Source: DASSUW01 sp963774155
GTDB taxonomy: Bacteria; Actinomycetota; Thermoleophilia; Solirubrobacterales; Solirubrobacteraceae
Direction of reading: 5' to 3'
Assembly: GCA_963774155.1 (NCBI GenBank)
Contig: CAVZDW010000008.1
Span: 1,054,001-1,118,000 of the forward strand
DNA: 64,000 nt
Position 1 is the first letter of the stretch. Every line of letters begins with the position of its first letter. This document shows, piece after piece, positions 33,988-42,732 of this stretch. Made by a program: the position numbers and the translations under genes. Below the pieces are notes generated by a model, which saw nothing but the letters and a program-made list of their open reading frames with translations, was not told the origin of the DNA and did no database searches.

Positions 33988-34242
33988 TTCGATCAGCGTG
34001 TCGATCGACGGGTTCTGCTCGCCCGACTCGAGCATGGCGACGCGCGGCTGGCTCACCCCGAGCCTCGCCGCCAGCGCCCGCTGCGAAAGCCCGTTGTCAG
34101 CGCGGTAGCCGATCAACTGCGCCGCGACCTCACGTGCCAGCGTCAGTCGCTGCCAATCGGCACGGAAGTCCGGGTCGCGGACCTGGTCCTCGGCGACGAC
34201 CGCGGCGAACGTCTTCAGTTGTTCGATGGATCGCTTGGGCAT
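33847..34242 (-). CDS. HigA/XRE-type antitoxin
   Basis: A 131-residue protein with a helix-turn-helix (GLSQRALAARLGVSQPRVAMLESGEQ, about 50-75) preceded by an N-terminal arm (RLTLAREVAAQLIGYRADN) and followed by PSIDTLIELSRATGLEF. Antitoxin of a toxin-first HigBA-like pair: the toxin gene lies 60 bp upstream on the same strand. It should repress the operon via the dyad at 34271-34288. ATG 34242. Confidence 0.85.
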   Translation of the reverse strand: MPKRSIEQLKTFAAVVAEDQVRDPDFRADWQRLTLAREVAAQLIGYRADNGLSQRALAARLGVSQPRVAMLESGEQNPSIDTLIELSRATGLEFAFDVVPANRKARLVTKAVRDSQTAVVHNDVSVVAAAG

Positions 34243-34270
34243 GATCGTTTCCGTCCGGTGTCGCCATCAC

Positions 34271-34288
34271 GATAACGCTTTAGTTATC
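34271..34288. promoter_or_regulatory. dyad between toxin and antitoxin genes
   Basis: GATAAC (34271-34276) and GTTATC (34283-34288) around GCTTTA. This AT-rich palindrome in a GC-rich window lies 28 bp upstream of the antitoxin start and is a likely HigA operator or internal promoter. Confidence 0.5.
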
Positions 34289-34302
34289 ACGCGTCTACCC
34301 AG

Positions 34303-34626
34303 TTAGTCGTACTGGGCCGCCCGTTCTTGAGCCGTCGATGCCTTCTTCTCGAAGTCGTCCTTGACCGCGATCGCCAGGATCACGTACGTGTTGCCGAAGC
34401 GACGGAACAGCGGCCGAGTCGGCGATCGGCCCTGCCGAGGGCGGAGCTCTCGCAGCTCGCCGTAGCCTTTCAACGGCTTCATGTGAGGAGGAACCAGCCG
34501 TTCGCCAAGGCGACGGAGCTTGTCGACCGCGTTAGCCACCGCAAGCCGCTCGCCCTTGCTCTTGACCTCGTTGTTGAAGTCGTGGAGTGCGTCGGCGTCG
34601 TAGACGACGGTGTACGGATGTGGCAC
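34303..34626 (-). CDS. RelE/HigB-like (Gp49 family) toxin
   Basis: A 107-residue basic protein: YTVVYDADALHDFNNEVKS, then LGERLVPPHMKPLKGYGELRELR and RFGNTYVILAIAVKDDFEKK. The order of beta strands and the KPLKG..ELRELR segment match RelE-superfamily ribosome-dependent mRNA interferases of the Gp49/HigB type. Toxin-first order with an XRE antitoxin supports HigBA. The pair adjoins a tRNA gene and a duplication, a common site for such modules. Confidence 0.8.
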   Translation of the reverse strand: MPHPYTVVYDADALHDFNNEVKSKGERLAVANAVDKLRRLGERLVPPHMKPLKGYGELRELRPRQGRSPTRPLFRRFGNTYVILAIAVKDDFEKKASTAQERAAQYD

Positions 34627-34783
34627 GGACCCCGCCTTAGCCAGAACGTGGCTGCAGTGGAGGACGGGTCAGCGCTCGCTGAAAGCTGCTTGGTAGGCGA
34701 CGAGAGTGCCTCCGCCGGCCCGGCGAGCCCTTGACCTGGAGGTGTCCCGTCACGCGCATGCACTCCACATAGGGAACACAACC

Positions 34784-34797
34784 GGGGGCTCGCCCCC
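34784..34797. terminator. short GC hairpin downstream of tRNA-Met
   Basis: GGGGGC-TC-GCCCCC, 9 bp beyond the 3' end of the tRNA on the minus strand. No U-run follows. Confidence 0.4.
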
Positions 34798-34805
34798 TCC
34801 ACCGA

Positions 34806-34878
34806 TGGGCCGGGGTGGATTCGAACCACCGCGCGACGGATTATGAGTCCGCTGCTCTAACCGCTGAGCTACCGGCCC
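34806..34878 (-). tRNA. tRNA-Met(CAT), elongator type
   Basis: On the minus strand a full cloverleaf: acceptor GGGCCGG/CCGGCCC, D-stem GCTC/GAGC, anticodon loop CTCATAA (CAT at 34845-34843), T-arm GGTGG-TTCGAAT-CCACC and discriminator A. The anticodon stem (GCGGA/TCCGT) lacks the GGG/CCC of initiators, so this is elongator Met. CCA is not encoded. The 5' 10 nt overlap the 3' end of the SARP-like CDS, whose TAG stop falls in the tRNA. Confidence 0.95.
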
Positions 34879-37832
34879 GTGGCATGGGAATGTAGGGCCG
34901 CGAGGGCCTCTCGGCCGCGCTGGGCCCAGACGACGAAGCCGGCCGCCTCGTTCTGGCGGATCGCGGCCTCGTGGCGGGAGCGGGCCTCGTCGGCGCGGCC
35001 GAGGACGTTCGCGAGGCCCGCCAGGACGCGCTGGGTCGAGCCCGCGGTGGTCACGGCTCGGCCCGCCGTCAGCGCCCGGTCGGCGTACGGCAGCAGCTTC
35101 TCGTAGACGGGGCGTGCGAGCTCGGGGTCGCCGAGCAGGAGGCATGCCTCGGCGAGCTCGGCGAGGCCGGCGTTCCAGTTCGCGTCGAACGGGAGGGCGG
35201 CGAAGTCGTCGGCGATGACCGGAGCGATCTCGGCTCGCGCGGCGTCGAGCGAGCCGCCCTCCGCGAGCATCCACGCGTACGAGCAGCGCCAGGCCATGGC
35301 GGCGGGCGAGGCGGTCATCTTCTCCTCGAGCAGCGCCGTGTCGAGCGCGTCCCAGTTGCCGCGCAGCATGACCTCGCCGAAGACCAGCATCTCGGCGAAC
35401 AGGTCGGCGTTGCGGTCGCCCGCGCGGCGGCCCTCTTCGCGTGCGCGCTCGCGGAGCGACGCCGACTCCTCCCAGCGCCCCAGGTGCTGGGCGTCGACGG
35501 CCTGCCAGAGCGGCGTGTACCACGTGTAGGCCGGCATGCGCAGCGACGCGGCGAGCTCGCCGTGGCGGCGGACCTCGGCGCGCCACTCGTCGATCTCCAT
35601 CGCCTCGAACAGGTCGACGATGCGCCAGTTGCGGGCCTGGAGCTCGAGCTGCCCCTCGCCGGCCTCGATCATCTCGTCGGCGGCCGCGAGGCGCTCGTCC
35701 AGGCGGTCGGGACGCCACAGCGCGACATGGCGGGCGTTGAGCGCCGCGGCGAGCGCGCGGCGGTCGCCGGCCGAGCGGGCCACGGCGACGGCCTCCGAGC
35801 TCAGCGCCTCGCTCCGGCCCCGCGACGGCGCGTAGTAGAGCTCGACCGCCAGCCGTGCGAGCAGCTCCGAGCGCAGCACCGGCTCGACGACGACTCCCAG
35901 CGCCTCCTCGAGCCGCGCGATGGCGTCGGCGTCGAGGTCGATGATCGTGACGCCGAGGCCCGCGTAGCCGAGCGCCGCGCGGCCGAGGAGCGTCGCGTCG
36001 CCGGCCGCCCGCGCGACCGACGCGGCGGCGTCGAAGCACGCGCGCGCCGCCTCGGGCTCGCCGGCGCGCAGCAGGGCGTCGCCGCGGGCGAGCAGGAGCG
36101 GGCCGCGCGCCTCGCCGGCGACCGCCTCCAGCGCCCGTGCGTAGAGCTCGGCCGCCTCCTCGTAGGCCAGCAGCGCCAGGGCGTGATCGCCGGCCCGCCG
36201 CAGGTACTCGGCCGCGCGGTCGTCGGCCGCCAGCGAGAAGTGGTGGGCGACCTCCTCCAGCCTCCGCTCCTCGTCGAGCGCGATCAGCGCCTCGGCCGCC
36301 TCGCGATGGAGGCGCGCGCGGCGCAGCGGGTTGAGGTCCGCGTCGACCGCCTCGCGCACGAGCGCGTGGGTGAACTCGACCTCGTGGCCGCCGCCCACGC
36401 GCAGGAGCCGGGCGTCGAACAGCTCGTCGAGCAACGGCTCGACCTCCGCCAGCGGACGGCCGGAGACCGCCGCGAGCACCGACGCGTCCACGGCCAGCCC
36501 GAGCACCGCGACCACCGCGAGCAGCGCGTCCGCCTCCGGGCTCAGCCGCGCCAGCCGCGCGCCCACGGAGTGGCGCACGCTCTCGGGCACCCCGGCGTCG
36601 TCGTCGGCCAGGCCGCGCAGGACCTCCTCGACGAAGAACGCGTTGCCGCCCGTTCGCTCGTGCACCCGCTCGGCGACCTCCACCGGCGCTCCCCACGCCG
36701 CCGCCAGCTCCCCCACCTCGCCCGAGGCCAGCCCGCGCAGGCCGATGCGCTCGCCGCCGCCGTCGCGCCGCAGGTCCGCCAGCGCCCCGACGAGCGGCGT
36801 GCGGCGCCCGACGTCGGTGTCGCGGTACGTGCCCACCACCAGCAGCGGCGCCGGGCGCGTGCTGCGCAGCACGAAGGAGAGGAGCAGGAGCGTGGGCCGG
36901 TCGGCCCACTGCAGGTCGTCGAGGACCAGCACCAGCGGCCGGTGCTCGGCCAGGCCGGACAGCACGTCGTCGACCGCCGCGAACAGCCGGTGGCGCGCCC
37001 CGGCGTCGTCGGCGAGGCCGCCGCGCGCGTCGCCGAGCAGGCGGTCGAGCTCGACGTTCCCCGCCAGCGCTCGCGCCGCCGCCGGGCCGACGTGCCGGAG
37101 CACCTCCGTGAACGGCTCGAACGCGGCCAGCGGATCCTCCGAGCAGCGGCCGAGCAGCGCGACCGCCCCCTCTTCGACCGCACCCGCCGCGAACCGCAGC
37201 GCCAGCCGCGTCTTGCCCATGCCCGGCTCGCCGGCCACGAGCACGAGCCGCCGCGCCCCGTCCGCGCGCACGGCCCGCCAGGCGCCCTCGAGGCGCGCCA
37301 GCTCCTCGGCCCGCCCCACGAACACGCCCGGCCGGACCACGGCGGCCGGAACCGGAACGGCGGACGCCGCGCGAGCGGCGCCCGCGGCGCTCAAGGACCC
37401 CAGCGCCTCCTCCACGCGATCGGCATGCGAGCGGCGCAGCTCGTAGACCCACTCGTCGTCCATCCCGGGGAGCAGCTCCCCGGCGCAGACCTCCACCGCC
37501 TCCTCGACCCGGCCGGCAGACAGCAGCGCGGAGAACTCGCGCAGATCCACCCAGGCACCGTCGAGCGTCACGGTGTCGCGGGTCGCCACGAGCGCCTCGC
37601 CCTCGGGTCCGAGCGCGCGGCGCAGCTCGCTCAGCGCCGCCCGCAGGCTCGTCCGGGCGCTCTCGTCGAGCACGTCCGGCCAGAACCGCCCGGCCAGCTC
37701 CCCGCGCGCGTGCGGGCCCGGATGCGCGGCGAGGAACGCGATCAGCGCCCGCGCACGGCGCGATCGCGGGAGCGGGATCGGATCCCCGTCGGTCGAGAGG
37801 CCGAACGTCCCGGCCAGGCGCACACGGAGCAT
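34869..37832 (-). CDS. SARP-type (BTAD) regulator with AAA ATPase and TPR-like domains
   Basis: A 987-residue regulator: N-terminal winged-helix DNA-binding part (GTFGLSTDGDPIPLPRSRRARAL), bacterial transcriptional-activator domain (about 95-150), AAA ATPase with Walker A VAGEPGMGKTRL near 200 and Walker B LVLVLDDLQWAD, and a long helical TPR-like C-terminus (about 500-987). Members activate secondary-metabolism or stress genes. Its TAG stop lies inside tRNA-Met, so the mRNA reads into the tRNA unless processed. It is divergent from the MFS gene at 37906, a possible target. Confidence 0.9.
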   Translation of the reverse strand: MLRVRLAGTFGLSTDGDPIPLPRSRRARALIAFLAAHPGPHARGELAGRFWPDVLDESARTSLRAALSELRRALGPEGEALVATRDTVTLDGAWVDLREFSALLSAGRVEEAVEVCAGELLPGMDDEWVYELRRSHADRVEEALGSLSAAGAARAASAVPVPAAVVRPGVFVGRAEELARLEGAWRAVRADGARRLVLVAGEPGMGKTRLALRFAAGAVEEGAVALLGRCSEDPLAAFEPFTEVLRHVGPAAARALAGNVELDRLLGDARGGLADDAGARHRLFAAVDDVLSGLAEHRPLVLVLDDLQWADRPTLLLLSFVLRSTRPAPLLVVGTYRDTDVGRRTPLVGALADLRRDGGGERIGLRGLASGEVGELAAAWGAPVEVAERVHERTGGNAFFVEEVLRGLADDDAGVPESVRHSVGARLARLSPEADALLAVVAVLGLAVDASVLAAVSGRPLAEVEPLLDELFDARLLRVGGGHEVEFTHALVREAVDADLNPLRRARLHREAAEALIALDEERRLEEVAHHFSLAADDRAAEYLRRAGDHALALLAYEEAAELYARALEAVAGEARGPLLLARGDALLRAGEPEAARACFDAAASVARAAGDATLLGRAALGYAGLGVTIIDLDADAIARLEEALGVVVEPVLRSELLARLAVELYYAPSRGRSEALSSEAVAVARSAGDRRALAAALNARHVALWRPDRLDERLAAADEMIEAGEGQLELQARNWRIVDLFEAMEIDEWRAEVRRHGELAASLRMPAYTWYTPLWQAVDAQHLGRWEESASLRERAREEGRRAGDRNADLFAEMLVFGEVMLRGNWDALDTALLEEKMTASPAAMAWRCSYAWMLAEGGSLDAARAEIAPVIADDFAALPFDANWNAGLAELAEACLLLGDPELARPVYEKLLPYADRALTAGRAVTTAGSTQRVLAGLANVLGRADEARSRHEAAIRQNEAAGFVVWAQRGREALAALHSHATGR

Positions 37833-37905
37833 CGCGGCAACCCTATCCCGGAGCTTTCACGGTGCGCGAGCGCTGCGAGAACGCCGTCCCCGGACACTGC
37901 GGCGC

Positions 37906-39123
37906 ATGACCGTGCTCCGCATCCGAGACGTCCGCCTGATCGTCGGCGCCGTGGGCCTGTCGGCGTTCGGCGACTTCCTGCTGTGGATCCCGCTCGCGCT
38001 CCACATCGAGGCCACGACCGGCTCGCCGATCGCGCTGTCGGGCTTCTTCCTCGCGCTCTTCGGCCCCATCGTGGCCTTCAGCGGGATCGCGGGCCGGCTC
38101 GCCGACCGCTGCGAGAACCGCCGCCTGCTGATCATCGTCTCGCTCGCGCAGGCGCTCGTCGTGGCCGCGATGGCGCTCGCCACCGGCTCCCTCGCCGCGA
38201 TCCTCGTCCTCACCGTGCTCCTCGGCATCGGCGTGGCCATCAGCCAGCCCGCCGAGTTCGCGCTCGTTCCCGCCGCGGCGGGAGAGGAGCACCTCACGCA
38301 GGCCAACGGGCTGGTCGAGACGGCCCGCTACATCGGCATGACCGGCGGCCCGATCGCCGGCGGCGCGCTCGCGGCCGGCGGGCTGCTCGAGGTCGCGCTG
38401 CTCGTCGACGCCGCCACGTTCCTCGCCATCGCCCTCGGCGCCACCGCCCTGCGCGCCCGGCGCGACCCGAGCACCGCCGAGCGGGTCGACGGCGACCACG
38501 GCCGGGCTCGCGACGGCCTCAAGGCCCTCACCGCCGACCGCGTCCTGCGCGTCGCGATCGGCGTCTCCGTCGCCTCGCTGCTCTTCTTCTCCATCACGAT
38601 CGCCGCCGAGGTCTTCTTCGTCACCGACGTGCTGCACGCCGGGCCCGCCACGTTCGGCCTGCTCATGACCACCTGGACGCTCGGCATGGTGGCCGGCGCC
38701 GTCGGCCTCGCGCGCCGCGTGCCGCGCTCCGCCCTCGCCGCCGCCGCGCTCGGTGGCATCGCCATCCAGGGCCTCGGCATCGCCGGCGCCGCCGCCGGCG
38801 GCGTCCTGTGGGCAGCGATCGCCGGCTTCGCGCTCGGCGGCGTCGCCCACGGCGTGAAGAACGTCGCCCTGCGCACGCTCATCCACGACCGCGTGCCGGA
38901 CGCGCTCCGCGGCCGCGCCTTCGCCGGCTACAACGCCGCGCGCAACGCGGCCGAGCTCGGCGCCCTGGGCGCCGGGGGCGTGCTCATCGGGCTCATCGGC
39001 GCCCAGTCCGCGCTCCTGCTCGCCGGCGTGATCCCGCTCGCCATCGGCCTCGCCGGACTGCTCTTCCTCGTCCAGCCCACCCTCACCCCCAGGAGGCTCG
39101 CCCATGCCCACCTCGACTCGTGA
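37906..39123 (+). CDS. MFS transporter
   Basis: A 405-residue MFS protein with about twelve TM helices; the loop 2-3 motif reads GIAGRLADRCENRRLL, and VKNVALRTLIHDRVPDALRG in the second half recalls the EntS/macrolide-efflux subgroup. A drug or siderophore exporter is likely. ATG 37906 is chosen because the first TM helix begins soon after. The 3' end overlaps the cupin gene by 20 bp, so they are cotranscribed. Confidence 0.88.
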   Translation: MTVLRIRDVRLIVGAVGLSAFGDFLLWIPLALHIEATTGSPIALSGFFLALFGPIVAFSGIAGRLADRCENRRLLIIVSLAQALVVAAMALATGSLAAILVLTVLLGIGVAISQPAEFALVPAAAGEEHLTQANGLVETARYIGMTGGPIAGGALAAGGLLEVALLVDAATFLAIALGATALRARRDPSTAERVDGDHGRARDGLKALTADRVLRVAIGVSVASLLFFSITIAAEVFFVTDVLHAGPATFGLLMTTWTLGMVAGAVGLARRVPRSALAAAALGGIAIQGLGIAGAAAGGVLWAAIAGFALGGVAHGVKNVALRTLIHDRVPDALRGRAFAGYNAARNAAELGALGAGGVLIGLIGAQSALLLAGVIPLAIGLAGLLFLVQPTLTPRRLAHAHLDS

Positions 39124-39496
39124 AGGGATCGCCGCCAGCGCGATCGACGACCTGCCGCAGATCTGGGACGGCTTCGCGAAGCTCGTCCGCACCGGTCTCG
39201 GCATCAGCGCCTTCGGCGCCCAGATCATGGATCTGCCGCCGGACTACGAGACCGGCTCGCACGACGAGGCCGACACGGGCCAGGAGGAGCTCTACGTCGC
39301 GATCCGGGGCTCCGGCTCCGTCGTCGCGGGCGACAGGAGCCACCCGCTCGACCCCGACCACATCGTGCGCGTGGACGCCGGCGTCGCCCGCGTCCTCACC
39401 AGCGGGCCCGACGGGCTGCGGGTGCTGTGCATCGGCGGCGTGCCGGGAGCCCCGTACACCCCGCCGGAGTGGACGTCGGCTTTACCCGAGGCGTAA
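39104..39496 (+). CDS. cupin-domain protein
   Basis: A 130-residue single cupin: GSHDEADTGQEELYVAIRGSG (motif 1, with one His and two Glu) and a weaker motif 2 (VRVDAGVARVL). It overlaps the MFS gene, so it may bind or modify the exported substrate or be a small sensor. Start ATG 39104. Confidence 0.8.
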   Translation: MPTSTREGIAASAIDDLPQIWDGFAKLVRTGLGISAFGAQIMDLPPDYETGSHDEADTGQEELYVAIRGSGSVVAGDRSHPLDPDHIVRVDAGVARVLTSGPDGLRVLCIGGVPGAPYTPPEWTSALPEA

Positions 39497-39532
39497 TTGA
39501 GCGCGCGTGGCGGGGCTGCGACCTTGCCGGTC

Positions 39533-39937
39533 ATGCAGACCCAAGCAATCGCCACTCCCCGCCACGCGACCGGCAAGCTGCTGCGGTTCGCGCTCACGGC
39601 CGACGCCGTCGTGACCGGCGTCAACGCCGTCGCCTACATGGCCCTTGCACCGCTGCTCGACGACTGGCTGGGCCTGTCCACCGGCATGCTGGTGGCGGTC
39701 GGCGCGTTCCTCGCGGTCTTTGCCGCGCTCGTCCTGCGCCTCGCCACGCGGCCCGAGATGCCGCGCAACGCCGTCGTGGCCGTCATCGCGGTCAATGCCC
39801 TGTGGGTGGTCGACAGCTTCATCGCCCTCGGGATGGACTGGTTCACCCCGACCACCGCCGGTCAGGTCGTCATCGCCGTCCAGGCCGTGGGCGTCGCGGC
39901 GCTCGCCGCCCTGCAGTACGTCGCGCTACGCCGCTAG
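39533..39937 (+). CDS. small four-TM membrane protein, unknown function
   Basis: A 134-residue protein with four TM helices (LRFALTADAVVTGVNAVAYM, MLVAVGAFLAVFAALVL, VVAVIAVNALWVVDSFIALG, QVVIAVQAVGVAALAALQ). I associate the pattern with small SPW/DoxX-like actinobacterial proteins but cannot name it. Its stop (TAG 39935-39937) is the first base-pair step of the palindromic element that follows. Confidence 0.7.
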   Translation: MQTQAIATPRHATGKLLRFALTADAVVTGVNAVAYMALAPLLDDWLGLSTGMLVAVGAFLAVFAALVLRLATRPEMPRNAVVAVIAVNALWVVDSFIALGMDWFTPTTAGQVVIAVQAVGVAALAALQYVALRR

Positions 39938-40100
39938 TACCGGTGTTCGGAAGTACGTGCGGTCGCCGGTGTTCGCCGGCGCCGGCTCACGACGCACGGT
40001 GATCCGGAAGTGTGCCGGGGCACATGACCGGTCACCGGGTGGCGTGAGGCGGTGATCGGCGGACGCCGGAACCGTGCGTACTTTCGGAGGCCGGTACTAG
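39934..40100. repeat. 167-bp palindromic element between convergent genes
   Basis: Left end CTAGTACCGG and right end CCGGTACTAG are perfect complements; further in, AAGTACG...CGGT and ACCG...CGTACTT pair too. The central part holds smaller dyads (GTGCCGGGGCAC) and the direct repeat CGGTGATC. It supplies the stop of the membrane gene on the left and the last residues and stop of the PilZ gene on the right. Confidence 0.65.
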
Positions 40101-40376
40101 GCGCTGCAGCTCGGCGAGCGCCGGCTCGGCGAGTCGCTCGAAGCGGATGGCGTAGCTGTCGTGCCCCTGCTGGCGCAGGACGCGGGCCTGCCCGTCGATC
40201 CCGTACGGCAGCTCGAAGCGGAGCACCTCGTCGGCCGCCAGCGGCCGCGAGGTGCACACGCACATCCCGCCGGGACCGACGTCGACGGTCTTGCCGGAGA
40301 TCGGCGAGCCGCTGCGGCGGTGCAGCGTGCAGGTCATCTCGATCTTCACGCGCGGAGCGCGGCGCTGCTCGGGCAC
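40032..40376 (-). CDS. PilZ-domain protein
   Basis: A 114-residue protein: c-di-GMP-binding RRAPRVK at the N-terminus, then TVDVGPGGM corresponding to the D/NxSxxG motif (with Gly for Ser) and a beta barrel to RFERL (about 93). It could be a c-di-GMP effector, which fits the HD-GYP and EAL-HDOD genes nearby. The C-terminal 20 residues are encoded by the palindromic element. Start ATG 40376. Confidence 0.8.
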   Translation of the reverse strand: MPEQRRAPRVKIEMTCTLHRRSGSPISGKTVDVGPGGMCVCTSRPLAADEVLRFELPYGIDGQARVLRQQGHDSYAIRFERLAEPALAELQRLVPASESTHGSGVRRSPPHATR

Positions 40377-40379
40377 GGC

Positions 40380-41579
40380 CTAACCATCGTGACCGCTCTC
40401 CGCCGTCTGAGCAACCATGTACCGCTCGCGGCGCGCCGGCGGGACGGTGGGCAGCGTCAGCGAGAGCAGGAGAGCGGGCACCGGCAGCACGGCGATGACC
40501 CACAGCACGCTCTGCACCCCGTACGCGTCGGCCACCAGGCCGAGCGCGGTGGCCGCGATGCCGCCGAGGCCGATCGCCAGCCCGATGTCCACCCCCGACG
40601 CGAACGCGGGCCGGCTCGGCAGGTACGACTGGCCGAGCACGATGGTGATCGAGAAGCTCGCGATGGTCACGAAGCCGATGGCGGCGAGCAGCACCGTGGC
40701 CGCCCCGGCGCCGGCCAGCGGCAGGATGACGAGCAGCGGCAGGAGCACGACCTGGGTGCCGACGAGGATCGCCCGTGCCCCGAAGCGGTCCACGAGTCCT
40801 CCGCCCACCAGCGTCCCCACCGCGCCCATGCCGAGCATGATCGTCAGCGCGACGTTCCCCGCCGCCTCGCTCGAGCTCAGCTCGGCCACGAAGTACGCCG
40901 GGATGAACGCCTGCAGGCCGAAGTAGACGCCCGAGCGCAGCGCGATCATCCCGCCGAGGCGCCCGAACGCGCCCCAGTCGTCCTCGCCGAGGCCGGCGGG
41001 GCGCGCCGCGTGCGCCTCTTCCAGCTTGCGCAGCCGGCCGAGCTCCCGGCTGATGAGGATCGCCGCCGCCAGCGGGAACACGACGAGGAACAGCGTGCCG
41101 GCCAGGCCGAAGACGAGCACGAGCGGCGTGGTGATCAGGGCGCCGAGCGCGAGCCCGGCGTTGCCGCCGACCGAGAACAGGCTCATCCCCCGCCCGCGCC
41201 GCTCGCGCGAGGCGATCCCCGCGAACTTCGCGCCCTCGGGATGGAACGCCGCGACGCCGATGCCGCTGACCACGACGGCCAGCGCGGTCAGCCCGTACGA
41301 CGGCGCCGGCCCGGCGCAGGCGATCCCGACGCCCGCCATCACGAGGCCGACCGGCATGAACCACGGCCGCGCGACGCGGTCCGAGAGCAGCCCGAAGAGC
41401 GGCTGGATGATCGACGAGCCGATCGTCGAGAAGAGCACCAGCGCGCCGAGCGCCGCGTACGAGTAGCCGCGCTCGGCCGCCCAGAAGGTGAGCAGCGCCG
41501 GGACGGCGCCCTGGCACAGGTCGACGCACAGGTGCCCGAGGCCGAGGACGCCGAGCGAGCGGCGATCGAGGTCTCTCAC
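40380..41579 (-). CDS. Fsr-type MFS transporter (fosmidomycin-resistance-like)
   Basis: A 399-residue MFS protein of the FsrR family: LGLGHLCVDLCQGAVPALLTF at the start, GVAAFHPEGAKFAG in the middle of the first half, and GFVTIASFSITIVLGQSYLPS in the second. Homologues export fosmidomycin and related compounds; the natural substrate here is unknown. GTG 41579 overlaps the metalloprotease stop (GTGA), so the two are coupled. Confidence 0.88.
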   Translation of the reverse strand: MRDLDRRSLGVLGLGHLCVDLCQGAVPALLTFWAAERGYSYAALGALVLFSTIGSSIIQPLFGLLSDRVARPWFMPVGLVMAGVGIACAGPAPSYGLTALAVVVSGIGVAAFHPEGAKFAGIASRERRGRGMSLFSVGGNAGLALGALITTPLVLVFGLAGTLFLVVFPLAAAILISRELGRLRKLEEAHAARPAGLGEDDWGAFGRLGGMIALRSGVYFGLQAFIPAYFVAELSSSEAAGNVALTIMLGMGAVGTLVGGGLVDRFGARAILVGTQVVLLPLLVILPLAGAGAATVLLAAIGFVTIASFSITIVLGQSYLPSRPAFASGVDIGLAIGLGGIAATALGLVADAYGVQSVLWVIAVLPVPALLLSLTLPTVPPARRERYMVAQTAESGHDG

Positions 41580-42727
41580 GCGCCTGCCAGTCGCTCGGCG
41601 ACGTCGCGGCTGTCGGCGATGACCAGCGTCACCTGCCCGTTCCGGCGCACCACCACCCCGCGGTCCCCGTACACGCCGCGCAGCCGGTCCTCGAACTCGT
41701 CCACGTCACGCGGGGTGTCCCAGCGCCAGCGCATGATCAGCGCGCGCTCGTCGCCGTTCCGCCACAGCTCGTAGCGGTCGCCGCCCCAGCCGGCCGCGGC
41801 CTGGCTGGCGCCGCGGAGCATCTCGCGCGTCTGCAGCTCGCCCCACGTGCCGCCCAGCGCCCGCTCCCACCCCGCGCCGAGCACCGGAGCGGCGCGGAGG
41901 CGGACGGGCTGCGGCTCGTCGGCCTCGAAGTAGGCGCGCGGATGGATCACCTGCTCGGTCGACGCCGGCGGGCGGACCTCGAACGCCGTGTCGACGAGGT
42001 CCCAGCGCCCGCCGGCGCGGCGCAGCAGCTCGCTCACGAACCGCTCACCGCCCACGTAGGCGAACAGCACCTGGGCCTGCAGGAACGCCGGCAGGTCGCC
42101 GGTGTCCTCGAACGCGCTGCCGAGCAGCCCGCCGAGCGTCTCCTCGGCGCTGAAGTGCTCGTCCACGTACGCGTACATGAGCGCCGTGGCCGTGCCCTCG
42201 AAGAGCCCCTGCAGGGCCAGCGAGCGGTCGTCGGTCTCCTGGGCCTCGGTCGGAAGCCCGAAACGCTGATCCTCGAGCGCGTGGGTGAGCTCGTGGGAGA
42301 GGATCATCTCCTCGAGCACGCGGTTGCCGGTCCCGGCGCCGTCCACCACGCGCAGCCGCCCGTCGGACGGGTTGTAGTAGCCGGCCACGCCCTCGCCGAA
42401 CAGGTCGCCGCTGAGCTCGCGGAGATCGTCGTCGGGCTCGATCAGCCCGAGCAGCTCGTAGGTGTCCTCGTCCGCGTGCCGCCGCGCTTCGGTGTAGTGG
42501 CGATCGAGGTCCTCGAGCCCCTCGCGCCGCGCCTGCTCGGGCGTCACGGTGACCGGCACGGGCAGCTCGTCGAACCGCAGCGAGCGCAGCTCCTCCACGC
42601 GCTGGGCGATCACGTCGACCGAAGCGGCGGGCGGCCCGGCCTGCGTTTCGGCCGGCTCCTCGGTCAGCAGCCAGAGGCCGTAGAGGCCCACGGCGAGCAG
42701 CGCCATGACGACATAGGGGGTCCGCAC
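41576..42727 (-). CDS. membrane-anchored zinc metalloprotease, HELTH type
   Basis: About 383 residues: one N-terminal TM helix, then a lumenal or extracellular domain with the gluzincin-like motif ILSHELTHALEDQ (about residue 140) and a downstream Glu in GLFEGTATALMY. It belongs to a poorly described actinobacterial family. Its stop is coupled to the MFS gene. The start is uncertain: GTG 42727 is given, with TTG 42751 and ATG 42706 as alternatives. Confidence 0.8.
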   Translation of the reverse strand: MRTPYVVMALLAVGLYGLWLLTEEPAETQAGPPAASVDVIAQRVEELRSLRFDELPVPVTVTPEQARREGLEDLDRHYTEARRHADEDTYELLGLIEPDDDLRELSGDLFGEGVAGYYNPSDGRLRVVDGAGTGNRVLEEMILSHELTHALEDQRFGLPTEAQETDDRSLALQGLFEGTATALMYAYVDEHFSAEETLGGLLGSAFEDTGDLPAFLQAQVLFAYVGGERFVSELLRRAGGRWDLVDTAFEVRPPASTEQVIHPRAYFEADEPQPVRLRAAPVLGAGWERALGGTWGELQTREMLRGASQAAAGWGGDRYELWRNGDERALIMRWRWDTPRDVDEFEDRLRGVYGDRGVVVRRNGQVTLVIADSRDVAERLAGA

Positions 42728-42732
42728 CCCGA

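Noticed and set aside
34640..34780. Possible gene or RNA between the toxin gene and tRNA-Met
   Set aside because: No coding pattern or convincing fold; only the short GC hairpin at 34784-34797 stands out.
34243..34878. tRNA-Met as attachment site of an integrated element
   Set aside because: No second copy of the tRNA 3' end was seen in the duplicated block or nearby, and no integrase gene is adjacent (XerD at 61 kb is the housekeeping enzyme).
34971..39500. 4.5-kb plus-strand open frame
   Set aside because: Arg/Gly/Ala-rich translation without family features, antisense to the SARP gene and running across the MFS gene in another frame; high GC content makes such frames common.
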